DNA of 64,000 nt from Roseomonas sp. (GTDB lineage Bacteria > Pseudomonadota > Alphaproteobacteria > Acetobacterales > Acetobacteraceae): contig JADCFP010000048.1 in the NCBI GenBank assembly GCA_020249465.1, positions 62,001 to 126,000 on the forward strand. The letters run 5' to 3'. Below the pieces are notes generated by a model. It did no database searches. It worked only from the letters and a program-made list of their open reading frames with translations, and had not been told where the DNA came from. Position numbers and translations under genes: made by a program. Positions 37,113-45,053 of this stretch are shown here, piece after piece (position 1 is the first letter of the stretch; each line of letters begins with the position of its first letter).

Positions 37113-38717
37113 TTAGCGAATAGCCGGCAAGCTGATGCCCGGGGGCGGTTCACGCACCAGGCACCATCTGGGCGGGTCACTAGAAGGCCCACAGCCCTGC
37201 CAGCCAGTGGAACGACATACGCGGTTTTCTTCGGTGAACCATTCCGCATTCGCCGTACAGACGCGCCAATTCGGATCCAGCGTGGCGTCTCGGCTCAAAT
37301 AAATCATTTCGAGCCAAACCTCGCCGACAGATTCAAAGGTCGGCAGCAAATTGGTCATCCATTCCCACTTTGCCGCCTGGGCCGGACGGGCAACGGCAAT
37401 GGCACCGCGAGACACGGCGCGCCGATAGCCCTTGAGGAAATGCGATTCAAGCCGCACGCCAAAGCCGCCACTGCCAAAGCCAACCATGCTTTCGGCGACC
37501 GTCATTTCACATTCATCTGGCAGGATCAGCGCGGTTGGAAAGGCGAAGGTGGTCCCGAGGAAGGTGCCGGCGCGGGCAAAAAGATCAACCTCAAAAAAAT
37601 ACCCGATGGAGCGCATACGCCCGACCGTGTCATCCAAATGCGCGCCTTCCTGACCCGGCGCCACGGCCGCCCATCTTGTTGCAACCGCGTTCCATACCTC
37701 GGCTGCCGCTGGGTAATTCGGATCGCTCGCCGCCCAATGCCGTTCAAGCTCCGAAGGGAAGCCGCGCGCCTTGCCCTCGCGCCAATGTGCAATCATGCGG
37801 ACCAGACTATCCTTGGCGCCAATCGCCCCCCAGGAGACGATATGCACCAGATGATGCGGCTTCTGGACCGCATCCAAATAGGCTTGCAGAAAATACCCCA
37901 CCCCTTGCGCACTGAGCCCACCTTGGCTCTGGCCCGTGACGAAAACCTCGCCACCCGCAGGACCGGCAGTCGCATAAGCCGCGGCGTCTCGGATCATGCT
38001 GAGGGCGGCGGTTGAGATGGCCTGTGCCCGCCCCATCGTGAGCCCCGAGGCCCAGGTCCTGAGATCTGGGTGATCAAAAGTATGCGTCCCCGCAATGGCA
38101 TAAATCCGGTGGGGGTGCCGGTGATCCTTGGCTTCTAGCACCAGGCCGGCAAAGCCGCTGTAGCGGTCCGTATAGAAACGCAGCACCTCATAATGCGTGA
38201 GCGCGGCGGCGGTTGGCGAATCTTCAAGCCAGGGGCGGGAATTCGGATCAGCCGGGTCCCGGTAGCGGATATCATAGGCGCGATCCGCAGCAGCGACCGT
38301 TGCCTCATCCACCTGCCAAAGTGCCGGGTGGTGGGATCGCCGATCCTGCAGAATGGCCGCGCCATTCACGCCGGGTAGATCATGGGTCGAAGGGCTGCCT
38401 TCGGGAATTTCCAAATCCCGCACATGGCGCAGATGCAATTCAACGCGGGCTTGACGCCCACCATCCGTGAGGTTCGCTGTCACCCGGTGGGATGCCAGAA
38501 TATCCTGCGCGAAAGGAAGCGCTTGGCGGAAGGCCACATGCATGTCGCGGACATGTTCCTTGGCCAAATGGGTAGCCGCCGCATCGCAACGCGCGATATG
38601 CGCCGCCGCCTCAGCACTGCGCGGATCACCGGCGTGTTGCGCCTGCGCCATGCCAATCATGGATAGCGCCAGAAAAAGACCAACTGCGACGTGACGGGAT
38701 GGCCGCGTGATTGGCAT
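37113..38717 (-). CDS. Secreted alpha/beta-hydrolase-type protein
   Basis: A 534-residue exported protein with a Sec-type signal peptide (residues 1-26, ending GMAQAQ). A lipase-type nucleophile elbow is visible as TGQSQGG (Ser264), preceded by the strand IYAIAGTHTF. I do not recognise a named family; a lipase or esterase acting in the periplasm or outside is the most that can be said. The C-terminal 50 residues hold four cysteines, possibly two disulfides. It is separated by 85 bases from the hydrolase upstream on the same strand. Confidence 0.7.
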   Translation of the reverse strand: MPITRPSRHVAVGLFLALSMIGMAQAQHAGDPRSAEAAAHIARCDAAATHLAKEHVRDMHVAFRQALPFAQDILASHRVTANLTDGGRQARVELHLRHVRDLEIPEGSPSTHDLPGVNGAAILQDRRSHHPALWQVDEATVAAADRAYDIRYRDPADPNSRPWLEDSPTAAALTHYEVLRFYTDRYSGFAGLVLEAKDHRHPHRIYAIAGTHTFDHPDLRTWASGLTMGRAQAISTAALSMIRDAAAYATAGPAGGEVFVTGQSQGGLSAQGVGYFLQAYLDAVQKPHHLVHIVSWGAIGAKDSLVRMIAHWREGKARGFPSELERHWAASDPNYPAAAEVWNAVATRWAAVAPGQEGAHLDDTVGRMRSIGYFFEVDLFARAGTFLGTTFAFPTALILPDECEMTVAESMVGFGSGGFGVRLESHFLKGYRRAVSRGAIAVARPAQAAKWEWMTNLLPTFESVGEVWLEMIYLSRDATLDPNWRVCTANAEWFTEENRVCRSTGWQGCGPSSDPPRWCLVREPPPGISLPAIR

Positions 38718-38789
38718 TTATGTGTTTTCCTCCATTTGGCCGCCCAGGGGCCTCTTCTGCGGGAGCGTAGCCTTACCGATCAGCAAGCT

Positions 38790-39704
38790 TCAATGCTTCG
38801 CCTTCGCCACGCGCGCAAAGGCAAGGATCATTGCGCTTGTCTCCAGATCAGGCGTTGCGCGGCCGAGAATTCTGAGCAGGCTGAGTTCCTCCCCGCCTGG
38901 TAGGCGATGCCCGCCGCCCCTCACTTCATAAAGCCATGTCGCGACCCCATGCCGACACGCCTCTGCACGATGCAACAGAACGTCAGGCGCATCCAAAGCG
39001 CCCCGCCGTGGCAGGGCTTCAGCCGGCGCAACGCGGGTGCAGCCATTGGCGGCCTGCCAAAAGGCGAAGCTTTCCGGGATGGACCGACGGCGCTGCAGCA
39101 TTACGGCACCAGCCAGCACCACGCTGCCATCCCAACGCACCACCGGATCTTCCGTGCCGGCCGCCAGCATGACCGGCAAGGGCCGTGCCGGAGTGCAGGG
39201 CGGGTCAGAAGCGGGCGGCATGGTCGCCTTGAACAGCATGAGCGAGGCAAGCCGCTCGGCACGGAGGCACGCGTAATGCGCCGCCATCATGCCGCCATTG
39301 GAAATCCCGACCAGATGGATCGCTGCCGGATCGGCAATGCCGCCCTTCACCAAATGATCTATCAGCCCATCGAGCAAGGCGACATCATCAGGGCCATAAA
39401 AAGCGGAAGGAAGCGCCCGCGCGAGGGAGGCTTCATTCCACACCAGGCCTGCCGCATCGGGGAAGGCGACCACAAAGCCCGCTTCCCGCGCCAGTTTCGG
39501 CAAATGCATCATATCGCGTGTGAGCGCGCCGCTCAGCCCGGCACCATGCAGCACAATGATCGTCGGCAGCGGCGCATGCGCTGCCGCGGGCCGATCAATA
39601 ATCGTTTGCGCAGCACGGTTTTCGGGATCCGCTGACGCCGAGGAACAGGCAGTCGTGAACAGCAGCGCAAATGCAGCGCCCAGCCATCGGTAAAACGGTT
39701 TCAC
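38790..39704 (-). CDS. Exported PHB-depolymerase/LpqC-like esterase
   Basis: A 304-residue alpha/beta hydrolase of the poly(3-hydroxybutyrate) depolymerase/LpqC type. The oxyanion loop is VLHGAG and the nucleophile elbow GISNGG (Ser135). The N-terminus is a hydrophobic export signal ending LLFTTAC; Cys20 suggests a lipoprotein, although the lipobox is imperfect. The start is taken as GTG 39704, 31 bases after the creatininase stop; the frame remains open further up into that gene. No PHB-specific residue was identified, so the substrate stays open. Confidence 0.72.
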   Translation of the reverse strand: MKPFYRWLGAAFALLFTTACSSASADPENRAAQTIIDRPAAAHAPLPTIIVLHGAGLSGALTRDMMHLPKLAREAGFVVAFPDAAGLVWNEASLARALPSAFYGPDDVALLDGLIDHLVKGGIADPAAIHLVGISNGGMMAAHYACLRAERLASLMLFKATMPPASDPPCTPARPLPVMLAAGTEDPVVRWDGSVVLAGAVMLQRRRSIPESFAFWQAANGCTRVAPAEALPRRGALDAPDVLLHRAEACRHGVATWLYEVRGGGHRLPGGEELSLLRILGRATPDLETSAMILAFARVAKAKH

Positions 39705-39735
39705 CTGCGCCAGCCCTGCCGATGGCTGAACCTTT

Positions 39736-40500
39736 TCACGCCCAAAGCTTCGGATTCGCCAAATCCCGTGCAATGCGTTCGGCAGCGGCATCAAGCAACG
39801 CCTCACCTTTCGCAGCCGTCGCGCTGCGCGCATCGCCGATCACGCCATTGGCGCTGAGTTCCTTGAAGGAACGACGCCGGGCGAGAGCTGCCGGTTGGCC
39901 TTCAACCCGCGTGCTATGCGGGCCATGCTGTTCGGCAAGGCGCGCGGGGCGCACCGCTTCGGGCATCAGGGTCATGACCATGGAAGCCTCAGCCTCACAC
40001 GCATGCAGCACATTGGATTGGCGTTCCAGAATGGGCGCGAAGGCATCGCCCGCCATGTGCCAATAGGTTGCGGCGGCAACCGGAATGCCGCTTTCGGCCT
40101 GCGCATCAACGGCGGCAACGGCCACCGCTTCGGCATTGCCGCCATGGCCATTCAGCAGCATGGCACGCTTGAAGCCGGCACGCGCGGCTGAGCGCACAAT
40201 GCCGCGCAGCACACCGCCAAAAGCCGCGTAATCCAGCGTGACGGTGCCGCCGAAGGGCACGTGATGCTCGGCCAGGCCGGTCCAGACGCAGGGTGTCACC
40301 ACCACCTGTTCGCCGGCGGCCACCATGCGCTTTGCCACGCGATGCGCGACACCTGTGGCACAGATGATATCAACGCCGGTCGCCAATGCCGGCCCGTGCT
40401 GTTCCAGGGATGCCACCGGGATGATCACCAATGCCCCCGCCGCAGCGCGGGTATTGAGTTCTTCGGAGGTCATTTTCATCCATTCGATTTCGATCGTCAT
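39736..40500 (-). CDS. Creatininase family amidohydrolase
   Basis: A 254-residue creatininase-fold enzyme, a family that includes creatinine amidohydrolase and the mycofactocin-type and FAPy deformylase-type members. The metal site is seen in SLEQHGPALATGVD, NGHGGNAEAV and ACEAEASM. ATG 40500 is preferred because GGAG lies eight bases upstream; another ATG two codons earlier overlaps the stop of the TctC gene (TAATG). It is the middle gene of a three-gene minus-strand unit. Confidence 0.85.
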   Translation of the reverse strand: MTIEIEWMKMTSEELNTRAAAGALVIIPVASLEQHGPALATGVDIICATGVAHRVAKRMVAAGEQVVVTPCVWTGLAEHHVPFGGTVTLDYAAFGGVLRGIVRSAARAGFKRAMLLNGHGGNAEAVAVAAVDAQAESGIPVAAATYWHMAGDAFAPILERQSNVLHACEAEASMVMTLMPEAVRPARLAEQHGPHSTRVEGQPAALARRRSFKELSANGVIGDARSATAAKGEALLDAAAERIARDLANPKLWA

Positions 40501-40505
40501 GTTCA

Positions 40506-41495
40506 TTACTCCGCGGTTGCACCGGATTGTTCGACAAGATCGCGCCAAATCGGTTCCTGTGCGCGCCAGAATTCACCGAAAGCGGCGGGGGTTGGATCGG
40601 TCATGGCCAAGATGCTGAGCGGCTTGAGTCGCGCCGCCAGCGCCTCATCCGCCATCACGCGCGTCAATGCCGCGTGCAGCGTATTAATCGGCCCAGCCGG
40701 TGTGCCGGCCGGGGCGACGACTGCGAACCAGTTCTGCGCATCAATTCCGCTACCGGGCAAAGCTTCTGACATGCCAGGCACATCAACCAACTCGGGGACA
40801 AAGGTGATGCGTTGGGCGCTGCCCACCGCCAGCGGCCGGAAGCGTCCTTCGCGCACATGCGGCAGAAGCGCCGGAATGGCATCGAACATCATGTCAATTG
40901 TGCCTGAAGCGAGGTCCTGAATTGCGAGAGAGCCCCCACGATACGGCACATGGGTGATCTGAATGCCGGCGGCCCGATTGAGCTTTTCCAGGAACAAATG
41001 GCTGATCGTGCCCGTGCCGGAAGACCCTATGGTGACACGCCCTGGATTGGCGCGCGCAAAGGCAACCAATTCGGCCAATGTCCGATAGGGCCTCTGGCTA
41101 TTCACCACCAACAAGATGCTGAATTGTCCAACGCGCGTAATGGGTGCCAGATCGCGCAAGGGGTCGATCGGCATTTGCGTACGATACAAAAACTTATTCG
41201 CTGCCAAAACAGTAGCAGAGGTAAAGAGCAGCGTATGGCCGTCTTTTTCAGCCTGAGCCACCGCGAGCGCACCAAGATTACCACCCGCGCCAGGGCGATT
41301 ATCTACCACGACCGGCTGGCCCAGTACCACCGCAAGGCGCTCAGCCACCATGCGCGCCGTAATGTCATTGGCGCCGCCTGGTGCGATGGGCACAATCAGA
41401 CGCACGGGACGCGTCGGGAAATTCTGCGCTTGTGCGGCGCTGGCGGCGAAGATGGCACTGGCACCGATCAGCGCGGCGCGACGGGACATCAGCAT
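40506..41495 (-). CDS. TctC/Bug family substrate-binding protein
   Basis: A 329-residue extracytoplasmic binding protein of the tripartite tricarboxylate transporter (Bug) family. The signal peptide includes SRRAALIGASAIFAASAAQAQ. The mature start PTRPVRLIVPIAPGGANDI and the later GSSGTGTISHLFLEKLNRAAGI are diagnostic. Bug proteins bind carboxylates or amides. GGAGGT lies six bases ahead of the ATG. No TctA or TctB membrane subunit is present in the window, so this is an orphan binding protein, as is common in its family. Confidence 0.93.
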   Translation of the reverse strand: MLMSRRAALIGASAIFAASAAQAQNFPTRPVRLIVPIAPGGANDITARMVAERLAVVLGQPVVVDNRPGAGGNLGALAVAQAEKDGHTLLFTSATVLAANKFLYRTQMPIDPLRDLAPITRVGQFSILLVVNSQRPYRTLAELVAFARANPGRVTIGSSGTGTISHLFLEKLNRAAGIQITHVPYRGGSLAIQDLASGTIDMMFDAIPALLPHVREGRFRPLAVGSAQRITFVPELVDVPGMSEALPGSGIDAQNWFAVVAPAGTPAGPINTLHAALTRVMADEALAARLKPLSILAMTDPTPAAFGEFWRAQEPIWRDLVEQSGATAE

Positions 41496-41560
41496 GGGGT
41501 GACCTCCGGCTTGGACGTTGGAAGGCTAAGCCGGAAAGGGGCTGGAAGAAAACAGGCGCC

Positions 41561-43102
41561 TCAGCCCCGCATCGCCGGCCCATCCAGAAATTCCCGCGCC
41601 TTGGCACGCATGGCGGCGAGCTTTTCGGGCTTCAGCTTCCGCAGCCCCATCACCGGCATGGCCATGCGCGGGTTGCGCGCAAATTCCTCCGCATGGCGGG
41701 CGATGAAATCCCAATAGAGGAAATTAAAGGGGCAGGCGCGTGGCCCCACCGCATCCTTCGCATCATGCGCGCAGCCGCGGCAGTAATCGCCCATGCGGTT
41801 GATATAGGCCGCCGATGCCGCATAGGGCTTGGACGCCATGACCCCGCCATCGGCGTAAAGCGCCATGCCCTGGGTATTGGGTAATTCCACCCAGTCAAAG
41901 GCATCGGCATAGACGGAAAGATACCAGCGATTGACCTGATGTGGATCGAGCCCCGCGATCAGCGCGAAATTGCCGGTGATCATCAGGCGCTGGATGTGAT
42001 GCGCATAGGCATGATCGCGCGTCTGGCCAACCGCTTGCGACATGCAGCGCATGGAGGTCTCCGCCCCCCAATAGAACGCCGGCAAGGGGCGTTGGGCGGA
42101 CAGCGCATTTCCTTCCGCATAGCCTGGCATCAGCAGCCAATAAAGGCCGCGCACATATTCGCGCCAGCCAATGATCTGGCGAATGAAGCCCTCAACGGCA
42201 TTGAGTGGAGCCTTGCCATCGCGCCAGGCTTGCTCAGCCGCGATGCAAATCGCGCGCGGATCGAGCAGGCCGATATTGAGGCTAGTGGAAATCAACGAAT
42301 GAAATAGAAAAGGCTGATCTGCCGCCATGGCGTCCTGGTAGTCACCAAAGCGCGGCAGGCGATCACGGATGAAGGCGTGCAGCGCCGCTTCGGCATCGCG
42401 CGCGGTGACCGGCCAGGCGAAGCTCTCTGCCGCGCCGAAATGCGCGCCGAAGCGTGTGCGGACTAACGCCATCACCTCTCGCGTGATGTCATCCGGCGCA
42501 AAGCGCGGCGCGGCGGGGGGTGTGACGCCGGCGGGTAGTGAAGCGCGGTTTTCGGCATCGTAATTCCAGGCGCCGCCGGCGGGTTCATCGCCTTCCATCA
42601 GCAGGCCGGTTTCGCGGCGCATCTCGCGATAGAAGAATTCCATGCGGTATTGCTTGCGCCCCTTGGCCCAGGCGCGAAAGCGCGACAGGTCGCAAATGAA
42701 GCGATGATCGGGGCGGATTTCGATAGCCAGGCCAAGCACTTTCTCCCAGGCCTCCATATCCTGCAAGACGCGCCATTCGCCCGGATGGGTCGCGATGATG
42801 CGCTCAGGCCGATGCCGCGCCACAGCGCGTGCCACTTCGCCAGCAAAGCTTTGCGTATTCGCCGGATCATCCAGGCGGATGTAATCCACGGCTACGCCGC
42901 GTGCTTCCAAGGCGCGCGCGAAATGGCGCATGGCCGATAGGATCAGGATGATCTTTTGCGGGTGATGCGGGACATAGGTGCATTCCGCCATCACCTCCAT
43001 CAGCAATACGCGGTCCCGCTTGGGGTCGAGCCCCTCAAGCGCCGAAACACCGGGCGACAATTGATCGCCCAGCACCACGCGCAGCGCGGCGGTTTTGCTC
43101 AT
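41561..43102 (-). CDS. Fe-S bacterial cryptochrome/photolyase (PhrB type)
   Basis: A 513-residue member of the iron-sulfur bacterial cryptochrome/photolyase class, whose studied member PhrB repairs (6-4) photoproducts. The four cluster cysteines are at 353, 441, 444 and 457 (TSMRCM, YCRGCAHD, RACPFN), each three residues later than in PhrB. The N-terminus VVLGDQLSPG and the FAD-region QIIGWREYVRGLYW also match. It is the last gene of a three-gene operon and overlaps the preceding stop (ATGA). It is distinct from the class I photolyase at 34859. Confidence 0.93.
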   Translation of the reverse strand: MSKTAALRVVLGDQLSPGVSALEGLDPKRDRVLLMEVMAECTYVPHHPQKIILILSAMRHFARALEARGVAVDYIRLDDPANTQSFAGEVARAVARHRPERIIATHPGEWRVLQDMEAWEKVLGLAIEIRPDHRFICDLSRFRAWAKGRKQYRMEFFYREMRRETGLLMEGDEPAGGAWNYDAENRASLPAGVTPPAAPRFAPDDITREVMALVRTRFGAHFGAAESFAWPVTARDAEAALHAFIRDRLPRFGDYQDAMAADQPFLFHSLISTSLNIGLLDPRAICIAAEQAWRDGKAPLNAVEGFIRQIIGWREYVRGLYWLLMPGYAEGNALSAQRPLPAFYWGAETSMRCMSQAVGQTRDHAYAHHIQRLMITGNFALIAGLDPHQVNRWYLSVYADAFDWVELPNTQGMALYADGGVMASKPYAASAAYINRMGDYCRGCAHDAKDAVGPRACPFNFLYWDFIARHAEEFARNPRMAMPVMGLRKLKPEKLAAMRAKAREFLDGPAMRG

Positions 43103-43701
43103 CCGATCAGCTCATAGGTAACGGCGCTGCCATCCTCACCCTTGGTGGCAAGCGCCACCCAGCGGCCATGGGCATCATAGCGCGCCTGCGCTTCAACCTC
43201 GCCATTCAGGGTGAATTGCATGCCCCCACCTGGAACAGAATTGCGCACCGCTGCACCGGGGATCAGCGTACAGGTCAGTGGGCGGATCAAGGGCCGAGCG
43301 AAATGCGCGCCATTCCACCAGGTGAGTGGCGCGGCATTCGCCGGCAGCCGCTGCGCCCCGTCCGGCCCTTGCGCCACCAGCGCATTGCCCTCCGCCACCA
43401 CACGCGCTTCGGTCACGGTGCCGTTGCGGTCATGGCGTGATGTCAGGCGTTGCAGCCGGTCATTCGCCCATTCCTCGGTGATGTCATGACGGAGCCGAAA
43501 TACGGTGAAGCCGGCAAGCTTCACTTGCAGGGCGATTTCGGTCTGCACGGAAAGCTTCGCGGCATTGCCGGAAAGCCGCACCTGATGCGTGCCAATCTCT
43601 CGGCCTTCGCGCAGCACACGAAACCGCACCGGGCCGGGCGCGGCGAAGGCGGCGGCGGGCAGCAGCAGCGCGGGCAAGCTGAGAAAGGCACGCCGCAACA
43701 T
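43099..43701 (-). CDS. Exported DUF6134-like protein
   Basis: A 200-residue exported protein with a signal peptide (LRRAFLSLPALLLPAAAFAA). The mature part carries a beta-rich pattern (FRVLREGREIGTHQV, then VFRLRHDITEEW) like DUF6134 proteins, whose function is unknown. ATG 43701 overlaps the stop of the SDR gene (TGATG) and its own stop overlaps the photolyase start, so the three genes are tightly coupled. Family naming is from memory of the pattern and is moderately sure. Confidence 0.72.
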   Translation of the reverse strand: MLRRAFLSLPALLLPAAAFAAPGPVRFRVLREGREIGTHQVRLSGNAAKLSVQTEIALQVKLAGFTVFRLRHDITEEWANDRLQRLTSRHDRNGTVTEARVVAEGNALVAQGPDGAQRLPANAAPLTWWNGAHFARPLIRPLTCTLIPGAAVRNSVPGGGMQFTLNGEVEAQARYDAHGRWVALATKGEDGSAVTYELIG

Positions 43702-44429
43702 CAGCCGCGGCTCCGCAGCGTGGAACGGCCGCCATCCACGGCCATGATCTGGCCGGTAATCCAGCCCGCCTGATCGGATAGCAGAAAATCGGCAAGCGCG
43801 GCGGCATCCTCGCCCTCTCCCAGTCTTGGGATCGGGTGTTGCTTGGCAATCGCATCGGCCATTTGCGCGTTCGCCAGCAGGGGTGCCGCCATACTGCTGC
43901 GCGTCAGTGATGGCGCGATGCAATTGATGCGGATGGCAGGTGCCAATTCAGCGGCGAGTGCGACGGTCAGCCCCTCCACCGCGCCCTTGGCGGCGGCAAT
44001 CGCCGCGTGATTGGTAAAGCCCGCCCGCGCCGCGATGGACGAAAACAGCACAACCGAACCGCGGCCTGCCGCCAGCGCATCCTGCGCCGCCTGGATGGCA
44101 AACAACGCCCCCAAAGCATTCAGGCGAAAGGCGCTCAACATATCCGCCTCGGTCACGCGCTTGAGCGGCTTCAGCGCGATGGAACCCACGCAATAGGCCA
44201 AGCCCGCCAAGGGCGTGCTGGCGGCGGCCACCGCGCTGCGGAGTGCGGCCGCGTCTTCGACATCGGCCGGGATAGCCAGGCTGCCGGGGATTTCAGCGGC
44301 AAGGGCTGCCAGCCGCGCGCCATCGCGCGCCACCAGCATGGGGCGCTGTCCGCGCGCCGCCACGCGCCGTGCCAGCGTCGCCCCCACCGCGCCGGTCGCG
44401 CCCAGGATCAGGATTGTCGGCTGTGTCAT
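43701..44429 (-). CDS. SDR family protein lacking the catalytic Tyr
   Basis: A 242-residue short-chain dehydrogenase/reductase fold. The cofactor loop GATGAVGATLA (residues 10-20), the Ser strand VVLFSS (131) and the C-terminal GWITGQIMAVDGG are intact. The YxxxK site, however, reads IAAAK: Ile144 stands where Tyr is expected, with Lys148 kept. It may therefore be non-catalytic or use another chemistry. It heads the operon with the DUF6134-like and Fe-S photolyase genes. Confidence 0.85.
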   Translation of the reverse strand: MTQPTILILGATGAVGATLARRVAARGQRPMLVARDGARLAALAAEIPGSLAIPADVEDAAALRSAVAAASTPLAGLAYCVGSIALKPLKRVTEADMLSAFRLNALGALFAIQAAQDALAAGRGSVVLFSSIAARAGFTNHAAIAAAKGAVEGLTVALAAELAPAIRINCIAPSLTRSSMAAPLLANAQMADAIAKQHPIPRLGEGEDAAALADFLLSDQAGWITGQIMAVDGGRSTLRSRG

Positions 44430-44522
44430 GCTGCCCTCCGCTTGCCCGTCACAAAATGGTCATGCGCCGCCAAAGCGGGAGGGGCGCGACAAACTGCGCT
44501 TGCCGTGCCAGTATGTACGGCG

Positions 44523-45053
44523 ATGCGTCAACTCCTGCTGCTGCGCCATGCCAAATCCGCCTGGGATGACCCGGCGCTCGCTGATCACGCGCGGCCCTTG
44601 AACGGGCGGGGCCGGCGCGCGGCGGCAGCCATGGCGAGCGCGATGCGCGGCTTGGGGCTTTCGCCCGATGTGGTGCTGGTGTCTTCCGCGCGGCGCACGC
44701 TGCAGACGCTGGAAGCGCTCTCACCCTTGCCCGATAGCCCGATCATCGAACCGATGGATGAGCTTTATCTGGCATCCTGGCAGAATCTCCTTGGGCTTTT
44801 GCATCGCGTGCCGGAAACCGCGCGGAGCGTCCTGCTGATTGGCCATAATCCCGGCCTGCATGATCTGGCACTTGCTTTGACGGGCGCTGACTCCATGGCG
44901 CGCAACCCGGAGGCGCGGCGCATGGCCGGCGCCTTCCCGACCGCGGCTTTGGCGGAATTCAGCGTCTCAAGCCCCTGGGCGGGGCTCGGGGAAGGTGGCG
45001 GTCGGCTGGTGCGCTTCATCATCCCGGCCGATTTGCCGGAAATGGCGGAATGA
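44523..45053 (+). CDS. SixA-type histidine phosphatase
   Basis: A 176-residue histidine phosphatase. The catalytic RHG-type motif is LLLLRHAKS (His9), and the second His lies in LLIGHNPGLHDLA. SixA relatives dephosphorylate phospho-His proteins; others act on small phosphoesters. ATG 44523 is the first in-frame start that leaves the motif near the N-terminus. Its stop overlaps the start of the CHAD gene (ATGA). Confidence 0.88.
   Translation: MRQLLLLRHAKSAWDDPALADHARPLNGRGRRAAAAMASAMRGLGLSPDVVLVSSARRTLQTLEALSPLPDSPIIEPMDELYLASWQNLLGLLHRVPETARSVLLIGHNPGLHDLALALTGADSMARNPEARRMAGAFPTAALAEFSVSSPWAGLGEGGGRLVRFIIPADLPEMAE

Noticed and set aside
38790-39704. Naming the LpqC-like esterase as a PHB depolymerase working with phaC
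   Set aside because: It is exported while PHA granules are cytoplasmic, it lies 20 kb from phaC, and no substrate-specific residue is visible.
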